Positions 25,566 through 33,814 of a DNA stretch of 64,000 nt are shown here, piece by piece. Each line of letters opens with the position of its first letter. Within the stretch, counting starts at the first letter, position 1. The stretch is from NCBI RefSeq assembly GCF_021166475.1, contig NZ_JAJOYS010000004.1, positions 167,698-231,697 on the forward strand, read 5' to 3'. Source of the stretch: Pelagibacterium xiamenense. Its GTDB lineage: Bacteria; Pseudomonadota; Alphaproteobacteria; Rhizobiales; Devosiaceae. Made by a program: the position numbers and the translations under genes. The notes beneath the pieces were generated by a model that saw only the letters and a list, made by a program, of their open reading frames with translations, was not told the origin of the DNA and ran no database searches.

Positions 25566-27596
25566 TCACTCCGTCTCGATCTTGGTCATGGAAAGGTGGC
25601 CGCCGGTGATAACCTCGACGCGCCAGCCGGGAGGAACGAGCGTTGTGGTCGTCTCCTCCTCGATAATCGCGGGACCCTCTATGATGTCGCCAAGCGCATA
25701 GGCCTCGCGGCGGACGACGGCGGTGACGCGTTCCGTTCCATCGAAATACACCATGCGCTCATGGCGTTCGCGATCTTCGCGATCCTTCGGACTGGGAAGG
25801 CCCGGCCGCTTCAGCCGGCCGAGCGCGGCGACGCGCAGGTTCGCTACCTCGACGCCCGCTGTACGGCTCGAATGGCCGTATTGAGCCTGATAGGCCGCAT
25901 CGAACCGGTCTCTTACCGCCTGAAGGTCGACGGTGCCCGTGCCCGCGGGAATTGTCAGGACGTATTCCTGACCCTCGTACCGCAGGTCGACAGCGCGTTC
26001 GAAGCTGATGTCGCCCTCCGACATGCCCTCGTGCTTGAGGTGTTCCCGGCCCTGCGCCTCAAGTCCCTCGAAGGCCTGCGTCAGCGCATCGGGCGAGGCG
26101 GCGGCCCACTCCCCGTACCAGGTCATCTTGAAGTCATGGCGCATGTCGGTCTGCAGCATCCCGAAGGCCGAGAAGGCGCCGGGATGAACCGGTATGATCA
26201 CTTCGCTGATGTCGAGCTGTTCGGCCAGCGCGGCGGCCTGGCTCGGTCCCGCCCCGCCATAGGCCAGCAATGCGAAGTCCCGCGGGTCGATGCCGCGCTG
26301 CACCGTGATGGTACGGATCGCATCGGCCATCTTGGCGTTGATGATATCGATGATCCCTTGCGCGAAGGCGGCAGGTTCGATCCCGAACCTGTCCCCCAGC
26401 GACTTGACCGCGGCCATGGCGGCATCGTCGTCGAGCGTCATCTCGCCGCCGGAAAAGTTGGAGCTGTCCAGGCGCTTGAGCACAAGATTGGCGTCGGACA
26501 CCGTCGGTTCGGTTCCGCCCCGGCCGTAGCAGGCCGGCCCCGGCACCGAGCCGGCGGATTGCGGACCGACACGCAGCGCGTTCGCCTCCTCCCACGCGAT
26601 CGAGCCGCCGCCCGCGCCGATGACGTGGATATCCACGACCGACATCTGGACCGGCAATCCCTCCAGCGTCGTCTCATTGGAGATCGAGGGCAGTCCGTCG
26701 ACGATCAGGCTCGCATCGAACGAGGTGCCGCCCATATCGACGCAGATGAGGTTCCGCCGTCCGGTCTGTTCAGCCAGTGACCGCCCGCCGATCGTGCCCC
26801 CGACAGGACCGGACAAAAGCGTCTGCAGCGGGCTGCCCGCTGCCGCATCGGCGGTCATCGCGCCACCGTTCGACTCCATGACATGCACACGTCCGCCATC
26901 GGGCAGCGTATCGCGCATCTGCTCGACCAACGTCGTGAGGTAGCGGCGGACGACGGGCGCCGTAAAAGCATCCATTGCGGTGGTGGATATCCGGTCGAAC
27001 TCCCGCCACTCGGGCGAAACCCGGTGCGAGAGGGCGATATCGATATCTGGGAGGCGTTCGCGCAGATACGCCTCGGCGGCAAGCTCATGCTCCGGATTGC
27101 GGAAGCCGAAGAGGAAGCAGATGGCAATCGCATCATATCCTTTTCGGGCAACAGCCTCGACCACGGCGTCGAGCTGACTGAGGACGATCGGCGTTTCGAT
27201 CGTGCCGTCGGCGGCGATCCTCTCGCGCACCGTGAAGGTGTCTTCAACGGCAACGAGCGGTTCGGGCTTGCGCCAGCGGATCGAGAAGATCTCGCCCCGG
27301 TCGTTCCCCTGGATGGTATAGACGTCGCGGAACTTCTCTGTCGTCACCAGGGCAACCTTTGCCCCCGCGCGCGTGAGGACCGAGTTGAGCCCGACAGTGG
27401 TGCCATGGACGAAAAAGTCGATGTGCTCGTTCGCGCCCAGCCCCTTTTTTACGCCCTCCAGAACGGCGAGCGCAGGGTTGCTCGGCGTCGAGAGCACCTT
27501 GAGGGCACGCACGGCGCCCGTCTCGCTGTTCTGAAAAACGACATCGGTAAAGGTTCCGCCAATATCGGCCGAGACCCGGTATCCGGTTGAAGACAT
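25566..27596 (-). CDS. Hydantoinase A / oxoprolinase family subunit (module 1)
   Basis: The 676-residue protein has an ASKHA-type N terminus (ADIGGTFTDVV), the FVHGTTVGLNSVLTR segment, SGPVGGTIGG and CVDMGGTSFD for ATP binding. GAGGGSIAWEE and AGSVPGPACYGRGG are characteristic HyuA motifs. It is the first gene of the minus-strand module hyuA-hyuB-GAF. It faces a GntR regulator across a 248-bp gap with repeated elements, and is therefore probably under that regulator. Confidence 0.93.
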   Translation of the reverse strand: MSSTGYRVSADIGGTFTDVVFQNSETGAVRALKVLSTPSNPALAVLEGVKKGLGANEHIDFFVHGTTVGLNSVLTRAGAKVALVTTEKFRDVYTIQGNDRGEIFSIRWRKPEPLVAVEDTFTVRERIAADGTIETPIVLSQLDAVVEAVARKGYDAIAICFLFGFRNPEHELAAEAYLRERLPDIDIALSHRVSPEWREFDRISTTAMDAFTAPVVRRYLTTLVEQMRDTLPDGGRVHVMESNGGAMTADAAAGSPLQTLLSGPVGGTIGGRSLAEQTGRRNLICVDMGGTSFDASLIVDGLPSISNETTLEGLPVQMSVVDIHVIGAGGGSIAWEEANALRVGPQSAGSVPGPACYGRGGTEPTVSDANLVLKRLDSSNFSGGEMTLDDDAAMAAVKSLGDRFGIEPAAFAQGIIDIINAKMADAIRTITVQRGIDPRDFALLAYGGAGPSQAAALAEQLDISEVIIPVHPGAFSAFGMLQTDMRHDFKMTWYGEWAAASPDALTQAFEGLEAQGREHLKHEGMSEGDISFERAVDLRYEGQEYVLTIPAGTGTVDLQAVRDRFDAAYQAQYGHSSRTAGVEVANLRVAALGRLKRPGLPSPKDREDRERHERMVYFDGTERVTAVVRREAYALGDIIEGPAIIEEETTTTLVPPGWRVEVITGGHLSMTKIETE

Positions 27597-27754
27597 CTAG
27601 CTGCCTCTCCTTTGGTTACGAAATGCCCCGGTTCGCCGGGATCATTCATCTGGTTGCGTATGCGTGCGCGTGATTGGAAATGCCCCCCGTGCACGTTGCC
27701 AATCCCCGGTTTCCCGAGGCGTTGCCGCATCGCTTCACAGGAAGGCTAAGTTGC

Positions 27755-27793
27755 ATGCACACTTTATGCAAGACAATAATGCAAACTTTATGC
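27755..27793. promoter_or_regulatory. Two direct repeats, probable GntR/FCD operators
   Basis: ATGCACACTTTATGC (27755-27769) and ATGCAAACTTTATGC (27779-27793) differ at one base and are 24 bp apart. The first copy is also inside an inverted repeat, TTGCAT at 27751-27756 and ATGCAA at 27766-27771. They lie between hyuA (minus) and the GntR gene (plus), where an autoregulator would bind. Confidence 0.6.
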
Positions 27794-27844
27794 TAACACT
27801 CAGACAAGCGGATACCGTTGGCATGGCAATGAGGAGGGTCATTC

Positions 27845-28594
27845 ATGTCCAGGACTGGCAACGCGGCGAAAGAAGCGCCGGTACGGCGCGAGCGCGGGGC
27901 GATCACCGTCTACCACACGCTGCGCGAGGAGATTCTGACGCTCCAGCGCGAGCCCGGTACGGGACTGGACGAGGTGGGAATCGCCAAGGAGTTCAACCTC
28001 TCGCGGACCCCGGTCCGCGAGGCGCTGTTCATGCTCTCGGGCGAGGGTCTGGTGCGCGTTCTGCCCAACCGGTCCTCGATCGTCGCACCGCTGACGATGC
28101 ACCGTCTGAACGATCTGCTCGACACCTGGCTGATCCTGACCCGCGCGGTGTGTGTCGACGCGGCGCACCGGCGAACGTCACAGGACATCTCCGAGCTCAA
28201 TGAGCGCCTGACCGCCTTCGAGGCGTCGATCGGCACAACCGACTTGCTCGGCGTTGCCCGGGCGCTTTTGCACCTCCAGCGCGGATATGGCGAGGTCGCA
28301 CGGAATTTCTTCCTCGGACGGTATTACCCGCAATGCCTCGATGCGGGGCGGCGCACGCTGCTCCTTCACTACTTCCCTTACGCTGCCCCTGCCGACCTCG
28401 CAGCGCAGGGCGAAAGCCATCGGGAGATGATCGCGGCGATCGAAGCGAACGACGCTTCCGCGTGCAACCGGATAGCGGGCGAGATGCTCGCCGCCATCCT
28501 CGGGGTCATCAAATCCTCGCTGGACCCGTCCATCGCCGATGAGGTGGACCTGGCCACCTCGCCGCTCTCCCACCCCCCTTCACCCCGCAAATGA
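27845..28594 (+). CDS. GntR-family regulator, FCD (FadR C-terminal) subfamily
   Basis: The 249-residue protein has the GntR winged helix (VYHTLREEILTL, then LSRTPVREALFML with the recognition helix) and an all-helical FCD effector domain. It is divergent from hyuA and overlaps the peptidase gene downstream by ATGA. GGAGG lies upstream of the ATG. It probably controls the first hydantoinase module and the peptidase through the repeats at 27755-27793. Confidence 0.92.
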   Translation: MSRTGNAAKEAPVRRERGAITVYHTLREEILTLQREPGTGLDEVGIAKEFNLSRTPVREALFMLSGEGLVRVLPNRSSIVAPLTMHRLNDLLDTWLILTRAVCVDAAHRRTSQDISELNERLTAFEASIGTTDLLGVARALLHLQRGYGEVARNFFLGRYYPQCLDAGRRTLLLHYFPYAAPADLAAQGESHREMIAAIEANDASACNRIAGEMLAAILGVIKSSLDPSIADEVDLATSPLSHPPSPRK

Positions 28595-29709
28595 AAGTTG
28601 CCCCGCGCATGGATTACGCCAATCGGATCGCCAAGCTCACCACCCTGCTCAACGCCAACGACTGCCCGGCCATCGCCTTCGTACCGGGCCCGAACTTTTT
28701 CTACCTGACCGGCGTCGACCTGGCGTTGATGGAGCGTCCGACGATCCTTCTTGTGACCGCCGGAGGCGACATTCATGCTGTGATACCGGCCCTGGAACGC
28801 GACCGCTGGGCGGCCGAGATGCCGGCGGCCCAAACGATCTACTGGCAGGATTCGGACGGCTACGCCGACGCCCTCGCCGAGCTCGCACGGCAGGTCGGGA
28901 TCACCAACCTGGCCGTCGAAGGCAATCGCATGCGCCAATTCGAAGCCGCGGCGCTCAGCGCCGCCTTCGGAACCGCCGTCACCGACGGCACCGCGATCCT
29001 CGCTCCGCTTCGGCTCCTTAAGGAACCTGGTGAAATCGAGGCCATTCAGCACGCCGTCGATATCAGCGAGGCCGCGCTGACCGCGACGCTCGATACCGTG
29101 CGCGCGGGAATGAGCGAGACCGAGATCCGGGCCAAATTGCAAATCGAAATGCTCGAGCGCGGAGCGGACGGGGCCGGGTTCGATCTGATCGTTCTGGCCG
29201 GCGGGGCCGCAGCGGACTGTCACGGCGTGCCGTCCTCAACGCGCATCCTGAAGCCCGGCGACGCGCTGCTTTTCGATTTCGGCGCCAAGGTGAACGGATA
29301 CAGCGCCGATATAACTCGCACCTTTTTCTGCGAAACGGTGCCCGAAGCGCACCGCCGGCTTTATGAAACCGTCGAGCAAGCCAACCGCGTCGGACGCGAA
29401 ATGGTCGCTCCCGGTGTCGCGATCCACGATCTCGACCATGCCGTGCAGTCGGTCCTTCGCGATGCGGGATTTGCCGAAAACATCCGGCACAAGGTCGGCC
29501 ACGGGCTGGGCCTCGATATCCACGAGGCGCCGCAGCTCATGGTGGGCAATCACGATACGCTGGAAGCAGGCATGGTCATCACGATCGAGCCGGGACTTTA
29601 CGATCCGGAGGTGATCGGCGTGCGGATCGAGGACGACGTTCTGGTCACCCGGACCGGTGCCCGCTCGCTCACAACCCTGCCGCGCGGCATTCAGGTGATC
29701 GGCGGATGA
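28591..29709 (+). CDS. M24-family Xaa-Pro aminopeptidase-like metalloenzyme
   Basis: The 372-residue pita-bread enzyme has the metal ligands in the usual order: Asp in LFDFGAK, Asp in SADITRTFF, His in VGHGLGLDIHE, Glu in ITIEPGLYD and Glu in VRIEDDV. An N-terminal creatinase-type domain precedes it. It starts by ATGA overlap with the GntR gene. Relatives include prolidase, creatinase and ectoine hydrolase. Near hydantoinase genes, a role in cleaving a C-N bond of an amino-acid derivative is likely. Confidence 0.88.
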   Translation: MKVAPRMDYANRIAKLTTLLNANDCPAIAFVPGPNFFYLTGVDLALMERPTILLVTAGGDIHAVIPALERDRWAAEMPAAQTIYWQDSDGYADALAELARQVGITNLAVEGNRMRQFEAAALSAAFGTAVTDGTAILAPLRLLKEPGEIEAIQHAVDISEAALTATLDTVRAGMSETEIRAKLQIEMLERGADGAGFDLIVLAGGAAADCHGVPSSTRILKPGDALLFDFGAKVNGYSADITRTFFCETVPEAHRRLYETVEQANRVGREMVAPGVAIHDLDHAVQSVLRDAGFAENIRHKVGHGLGLDIHEAPQLMVGNHDTLEAGMVITIEPGLYDPEVIGVRIEDDVLVTRTGARSLTTLPRGIQVIGG

Positions 29710-29738
29710 AACACGGGCCCGGCATTCTCGCAATTACG

Positions 29739-29791
29739 CCGGGCGAAGCAATCGCCCGGTCGACGGGGAGCCCGGGGCCCTTGTCGACCGG
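29739..29791. terminator. Stem-loops between convergent genes
   Basis: CCGGGCGA and TCGCCCGG (29739-29746, 29752-29759) form an 8-bp stem with a 5-base loop. An overlapping 9-bp inverted repeat CCGGTCGAC/GTCGACCGG spans 29756-29791. There is no T-tract, so an intrinsic terminator is only possible. The second arm includes TTGTCGAC, the core of the operator motif proposed nearby. Confidence 0.4.
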
Positions 29792-29807
29792 ACACGGTCT
29801 TGTCGAA

Positions 29808-30740
29808 CTAAGCGGCCCAGGCGGCGTACCAGGCCTTGAACTGCGCATACTGCTTTTCGACGAAGTGGCGCTGGGCGTCGGTCAGCGCGTCGCTTTCGTT
29901 GAAATGCAGGCGGTATTCCTCTTCGCCGTTGAGCACCAGCAGGTACTTGTAGAACAGCACCAGGTCGGCCCCCTCGTCGAAGGTCGAGAGCACCATCAGC
30001 GCATCCTCCAGCTCACGGGCCTTGGCCCGCGCGTCAACATCGCCGGCGGCGGCCTTCTGGGAGAGGGCAACAAGGTGCAGGACTTCTTTGGGCAGCGCAT
30101 TGCCGATACCGGTAATGGCCCCGCCCGCTCCACAATTGACGAAGCCGTGGAAGACGTTGGTGTCGACGCCGACCATGAGCGTCAACTCATCGCTGTGCGA
30201 GGTGATATGTTCGGCCGCATAGCTCATGTCCCGCGCGCCGCCGAATTCCTTGAACCCGACGAGGTTGGGGTAGGTCTCGCGCAGTGCGAAAAAGAGATCG
30301 GCGCGCGTGGCAAAGCCATAGTAGGGGCTGTTGTAGATCACCGCGGGCAATCCCCCCGATGCCTCCAGGATCGCCGAGAAATGCGCCTTCTGCGCCACCG
30401 GCGAGGTTCCGCGCGAAAGCACGCGCGGAATGACCATGAGGCCCTGCGCCCCGACTTCGACCGCGTGAGCAGCATGGGCCACGGCCGATTTCGTGTTGAT
30501 CGCACCCGTGCCGACAATGGTGGGGACGCCGGCTTCAACCAGGACGCGCACCCCTTCCATGCGTTCTTCGTCGGTAAGCAGAGGCCAGTCGCCCATCGAC
30601 CCGCAATAGACGACCGCGGACATGCCCGCGTCGATCAGTTCCCTGCCCTTGCGCGCCAGCGCCGCATAGTCGGGCGTCCGGTCCGGCGTGCAGGGAGTCA
30701 TCAGAGCGGGAATGCAGCCGCTGAAAATGTTCGTTGTCAT
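29808..30740 (-). CDS. DapA-family lyase/deaminase, likely 1-pyrroline-4-hydroxy-2-carboxylate deaminase
   Basis: The 310-residue TIM barrel has Tyr136 (IYNSPYYGFATRADL) and Schiff-base Lys164 (LVGFKEFGG) of the DHDPS/NAL superfamily. From memory, the run IPALMTPC, VVYCGSMGDWPLL, FKEFGGARDMSYAAE and NCGAGGAITGIGNALPKEV matches the hydroxyproline-pathway pyrroline-hydroxy-carboxylate deaminase subgroup. The start at 30740 has AAGGA upstream. Other hydroxyproline genes are not adjacent. It is downstream of a GntR gene and a pair of TTGTCGAC sites. Confidence 0.8.
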   Translation of the reverse strand: MTTNIFSGCIPALMTPCTPDRTPDYAALARKGRELIDAGMSAVVYCGSMGDWPLLTDEERMEGVRVLVEAGVPTIVGTGAINTKSAVAHAAHAVEVGAQGLMVIPRVLSRGTSPVAQKAHFSAILEASGGLPAVIYNSPYYGFATRADLFFALRETYPNLVGFKEFGGARDMSYAAEHITSHSDELTLMVGVDTNVFHGFVNCGAGGAITGIGNALPKEVLHLVALSQKAAAGDVDARAKARELEDALMVLSTFDEGADLVLFYKYLLVLNGEEEYRLHFNESDALTDAQRHFVEKQYAQFKAWYAAWAA

Positions 30741-30814
30741 GGTGGGTCCTTCTCGCATCACGGCGCACGTACCGCCGCGCCAAAACAGGTATTGGATAGC
30801 GGCTGGATACAGAT

Positions 30815-30835
30815 TTGTCGACCCGTTGTCGACAA
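30815..30835. promoter_or_regulatory. Tandem TTGTCGAC sites, probable GntR operators
   Basis: TTGTCGAC at 30815-30822 and the full palindrome TTGTCGACAA at 30826-30835 are 11 bp apart, one helical turn, about 80-110 bp upstream of the DapA-like gene. The same full palindrome recurs at 31719-31728 on the other side of the GntR gene. Confidence 0.6.
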
Positions 30836-30923
30836 TCAATATACACAAGTCGCATATCGGCCCCGGCGACCGGCCGATGCCGGCGGCGCTTCCCCTGGGT
30901 CGAACGGCCGGATCGGGGGCCGC

Positions 30924-31640
30924 TTAAAGCGCGATGCTCCTGGTCGTACGCCAGTCCGCTGCGATGTAGGACTGGATCTGTTGAACGATCTGGTCCGCAT
31001 GGGCAATCGCCAACGCGTCGGCGCGCACGACGTCCCCGGCCGCGATGGCATCGATCATGTCTTCGTGCTCGGTGACGTACCGTCGGGGCAGTTCGTCATT
31101 GAAGGAGGAGTAGTAGAGCCGCAGGATCCGCCGGCCTTCGTCCAGCAGACGCGAAAAAAGATCGATGTAGTATCGGTTCCCTCCCGCCTCGGCGATGGCG
31201 ACGTGGAAATCGCGGTTGGTCGCGATCATCAAGAGCGGATCGCGCGCCTCGACGCTGGCTGCGAATGCGCTCTGGAATTCCCGTATCCTCTCGAGGTCGG
31301 CAGCGGTGCGGTTGACCGCCGCCTCGCGCGTCGTAACGCGATACATGAGCGTCAGCGCATCGAAGAAATCCGACAGGTGCAGAAAGTCGATCGGCGCGAC
31401 GATCGTGGCCCTGTTCGTAAGCGTCGTGATCAGATTATCGGCCGCAAGACGCACAAGCGCCTCGCGGATCGGCGTCCGCGACATCTCGAACCGTTCGGAC
31501 AATTGCGCTTCATCGAGGGGGCTCCCGGGCGGCAATGTCAGATCGATGATCTCGCGCCGCAACGTCTCATAGACAGTCGTTACGCCGGAGCCGCGTTTGC
31601 GCTTGTCTCCACCATCGGCCGACACCGAACCCTTCGTCAT
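30924..31640 (-). CDS. GntR-family regulator, FCD subfamily (second)
   Basis: The 238-residue protein has the winged helix with FEMSRTPIREALVRLA as recognition helix and an FCD domain with FHVAIAEAGGNRYY and EHEDMIDAI, which contain the His/Asp metal-binding residues. It is divergent from the amidohydrolase-ABC-hydantoinase run and upstream of the DapA-like gene. The TTGTCGACAA sites on both sides suggest it controls all three units. Confidence 0.92.
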   Translation of the reverse strand: MTKGSVSADGGDKRKRGSGVTTVYETLRREIIDLTLPPGSPLDEAQLSERFEMSRTPIREALVRLAADNLITTLTNRATIVAPIDFLHLSDFFDALTLMYRVTTREAAVNRTAADLERIREFQSAFAASVEARDPLLMIATNRDFHVAIAEAGGNRYYIDLFSRLLDEGRRILRLYYSSFNDELPRRYVTEHEDMIDAIAAGDVVRADALAIAHADQIVQQIQSYIAADWRTTRSIAL

Positions 31641-31718
31641 GCGAACCTCTTCAAGTTTTGTTGCCTCAACCTACCCCAATCTGCGCGCGAAACAACTGAA
31701 GTTCACTTTGTATTTTTT

Positions 31719-31728
31719 TTGTCGACAA
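31719..31728. promoter_or_regulatory. TTGTCGACAA palindrome upstream of the GntR gene and the catabolic run
   Basis: A perfect 10-bp palindrome lies in the 319-bp divergent gap between the GntR gene and the amidohydrolase gene. It repeats the site found before the DapA-like gene. Apart from the small frame at 31782-31952, I see nothing else in this gap. Confidence 0.55.
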
Positions 31729-31781
31729 CGTGGACGCACGTTGGTATCCAAGTGACGTGGCGCCAGCAAGAGGGGGTCGGC

Positions 31782-31952
31782 ATGCACATCGGAACCGTTG
31801 GGACAAAGAGATTCGGCGCGCCCCTCGCGCAGGCCATGGTGCGTGACGGCCAGCACGGCAAGCCCGGTGCGCCCTTTTTCATCGCGCCCTCAGTCAAGTT
31901 GCTGGCGATTGCGCATCGCCCTGCCGGCGCAGCGCGCCGCATAGCCCGATAA
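31782..31952 (+). CDS. Possible small protein upstream of the amidohydrolase
   Basis: A 56-residue frame starts with ATG at 31782, 5 bases after AAGAGGGGG, and ends 7 bases before the amidohydrolase ATG. The product is basic with one hydrophobic stretch (FFIAPSVKLLAIA). It could be a real small gene or a translated leader that couples to the next gene. No relative is recognised. Confidence 0.3.
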   Translation: MHIGTVGTKRFGAPLAQAMVRDGQHGKPGAPFFIAPSVKLLAIAHRPAGAARRIAR

Positions 31953-31959
31953 GGACGAT

Positions 31960-33204
31960 ATGACCCTGATAGCCTTTACAAATGCACGTCTGCCCGATCT
32001 TGAAGCGGAGACCCTCACCGAGCCGACCGCGGTGACCGTCGACGGCGGCAGGATCGTCGGAGTGGGCCGACCGGTCCCCGCAGATGCGCGCGTGATCGAT
32101 CTTGCCGGTCAGACGCTTATGCCGGGCCTGATCGACAGTCACTTCCACGTCGTCGCACACTCGCTGAACCTTTGGGCCAATGCCATCGCGCCCGATTCCC
32201 TCGCCGCCTTTCGGGCCGCCGCGGTAATGGAGGAACTGCTCGACCGCGGCTTCACGACAGTACGTGATCTTGGCGGGGCCGACCTGGGCCTCGTGCGCGC
32301 GGTTGAGGACGGCTATATCGACGGACCCGACCTCGTCATCTGTGGCAAGGGCCTGTCCATGACCGGTGGGCACACCGATTTGCGCGAGCGCACCGACGTG
32401 CGCCCCGATGCACTCGGCTGGCGGCTGGGCAATATGGGCGTCCTCGTGGACGGCGTCGACAACGTGCGCGCGACCTGCCGCAAGATGCTCAAGGAAGGCG
32501 CCCGTTTCATCAAGGTCATGGCCAATGGCGGCGTGTCCTCCCCCAACGACCCCATCGACTCGATCCAGTATTCCGACGATGAGATCCGCGCGATGGTCGA
32601 GGAAGCGCGCAACGCCAACACCTACGTCTCGGCCCATGTTTATCACGATGCCGCCATCCGCCGCTGCGTCGAGCTCGGGGTCCATTCGCTCGAACACTGC
32701 AACCTGATAACGCCCGAGACGGCCCGCCGGGCGGCGGATGCGGGCTGCATCGCCGTCCCGACGCTCGTCGCCTACGAGGGTCTCAAGCTTGAAGGCGCCG
32801 CGCTGGGGCTGGGCGCATCGGAACAGGCAAAGATCGACGTGGTGCGCGACCGTGGCCTTGAAAGCCTCGCCATCATGCGCGATGCCGGCCTTCCCATGGC
32901 ATTCGGCACCGACCTTCTGGGCGAGTTGCGAAAATATGGCGGCATGGAATTCGACCTGCTCGCAAAAGTGCTCACGCCCGCCCAGATCATCGAGAGCGCT
33001 ACGATAGTGGGCGCGCGGCTCTGCGGTCTTGAGGGCAAAATCGGCGTCATCGCGGAGGGCGCGCGCGCCGATATGATCGTCGTCGACGGCGACCCGTTTG
33101 CCGACGTCACGATACTTGGAAAACCCGAAAAGCACCTGACCCGCGTCATCAAGGGGGGCCGCATCGCCCGCGAGACCGACCACGCCGGAGGCAAAAGCGC
33201 ATGA
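31960..33204 (+). CDS. Metal-dependent amidohydrolase (prolidase/imidazolonepropionase-like)
   Basis: The 414-residue protein has the amidohydrolase-superfamily HxH in LIDSHFHVVAH and the carboxylated-Lys region FIKVMANGG. The two His are in YVSAHVYHD and VHSLEHCN, and the Asp is in MAFGTDLLGE. AAGGACGAT precedes the start. It opens the run amidohydrolase-GAF-ABC importer-hyuA-hyuB-M20 and overlaps the GAF gene by ATGA. Members cleave Xaa-Pro dipeptides and cyclic imides. Confidence 0.9.
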   Translation: MTLIAFTNARLPDLEAETLTEPTAVTVDGGRIVGVGRPVPADARVIDLAGQTLMPGLIDSHFHVVAHSLNLWANAIAPDSLAAFRAAAVMEELLDRGFTTVRDLGGADLGLVRAVEDGYIDGPDLVICGKGLSMTGGHTDLRERTDVRPDALGWRLGNMGVLVDGVDNVRATCRKMLKEGARFIKVMANGGVSSPNDPIDSIQYSDDEIRAMVEEARNANTYVSAHVYHDAAIRRCVELGVHSLEHCNLITPETARRAADAGCIAVPTLVAYEGLKLEGAALGLGASEQAKIDVVRDRGLESLAIMRDAGLPMAFGTDLLGELRKYGGMEFDLLAKVLTPAQIIESATIVGARLCGLEGKIGVIAEGARADMIVVDGDPFADVTILGKPEKHLTRVIKGGRIARETDHAGGKSA

Positions 33205-33785
33205 CGGCGCAGCCCTACGATATGGCCCAGGTCGCCAAGGCGCTCGCACGGCCCAACTCCGCCGTTCCGCTCTTTGCCTATGTGCGCGAGGGCCTCATTC
33301 GCGACGTGGGTTGCGGGCTGATGACCGCCTCCATCTACGATCTCGAGGCCATGCGCAGCCGTCGCGTGTTCACCGACAACGACCAGGCCTACCAGATCGG
33401 CAATTTCAAGCGGCTCGACCGCAACCGGTACTACGAAACGGTGATCGAAGCGGCCCAGCCGTTTTCCACGACCCGTATCGAACAGATCGCCGAAGTGTTC
33501 TTCGACTGGGAACACATAGAGGCGCTCGGCTATGGCTCAAACCTGAACCTGCCGGCAATCGCCGATGGCAAAGTCATCGGAACCATCAACCTTCTCGAGA
33601 AGACCGGGCATTACACGCCCGAGCGTGTCGCACGCGCCATGGCGTGGCAGCCGCTGGCAACGCTGTGCTTTCTGCTGCTCATGTCCGGCGATCCCGAGAC
33701 TGCCGATTTCCTTGGCCGCCCTCACGCGAGCGGGGCGGTCATCGAAGGCGCGCACGACCAACTAGGCGCGCGTCCACTGACCTGA
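33201..33785 (+). CDS. Stand-alone GAF-domain protein (second copy)
   Basis: The 194-residue protein is one GAF domain with LMTASIYDLEAM, LGYGSNLNLPAIADGKVIGTINLLEKTGHY and an ATLCFLLLM tail. The same landmarks occur in the GAF protein at 23286-23792. It is coupled to the amidohydrolase gene (ATGA) and 29 bp upstream of the ABC importer. It lacks the conserved Cys residues expected of free-methionine-sulfoxide reductase. The role is unknown. Confidence 0.75.
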   Translation: MTAQPYDMAQVAKALARPNSAVPLFAYVREGLIRDVGCGLMTASIYDLEAMRSRRVFTDNDQAYQIGNFKRLDRNRYYETVIEAAQPFSTTRIEQIAEVFFDWEHIEALGYGSNLNLPAIADGKVIGTINLLEKTGHYTPERVARAMAWQPLATLCFLLLMSGDPETADFLGRPHASGAVIEGAHDQLGARPLT

Positions 33786-33814
33786 ATTTCATATGTCCAA
33801 AGGGAGTCTAGACT

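Noticed and set aside
29706..31952. 748-codon plus-strand frame across the DapA-like and GntR genes
   Set aside because: It is antisense to two clear genes. Only its last 56 codons, which have their own start and binding site, were kept as a possible small gene.
33201..33785. GAF protein as free-methionine-(R)-sulfoxide reductase
   Set aside because: The conserved catalytic Cys residues of that enzyme are not present.
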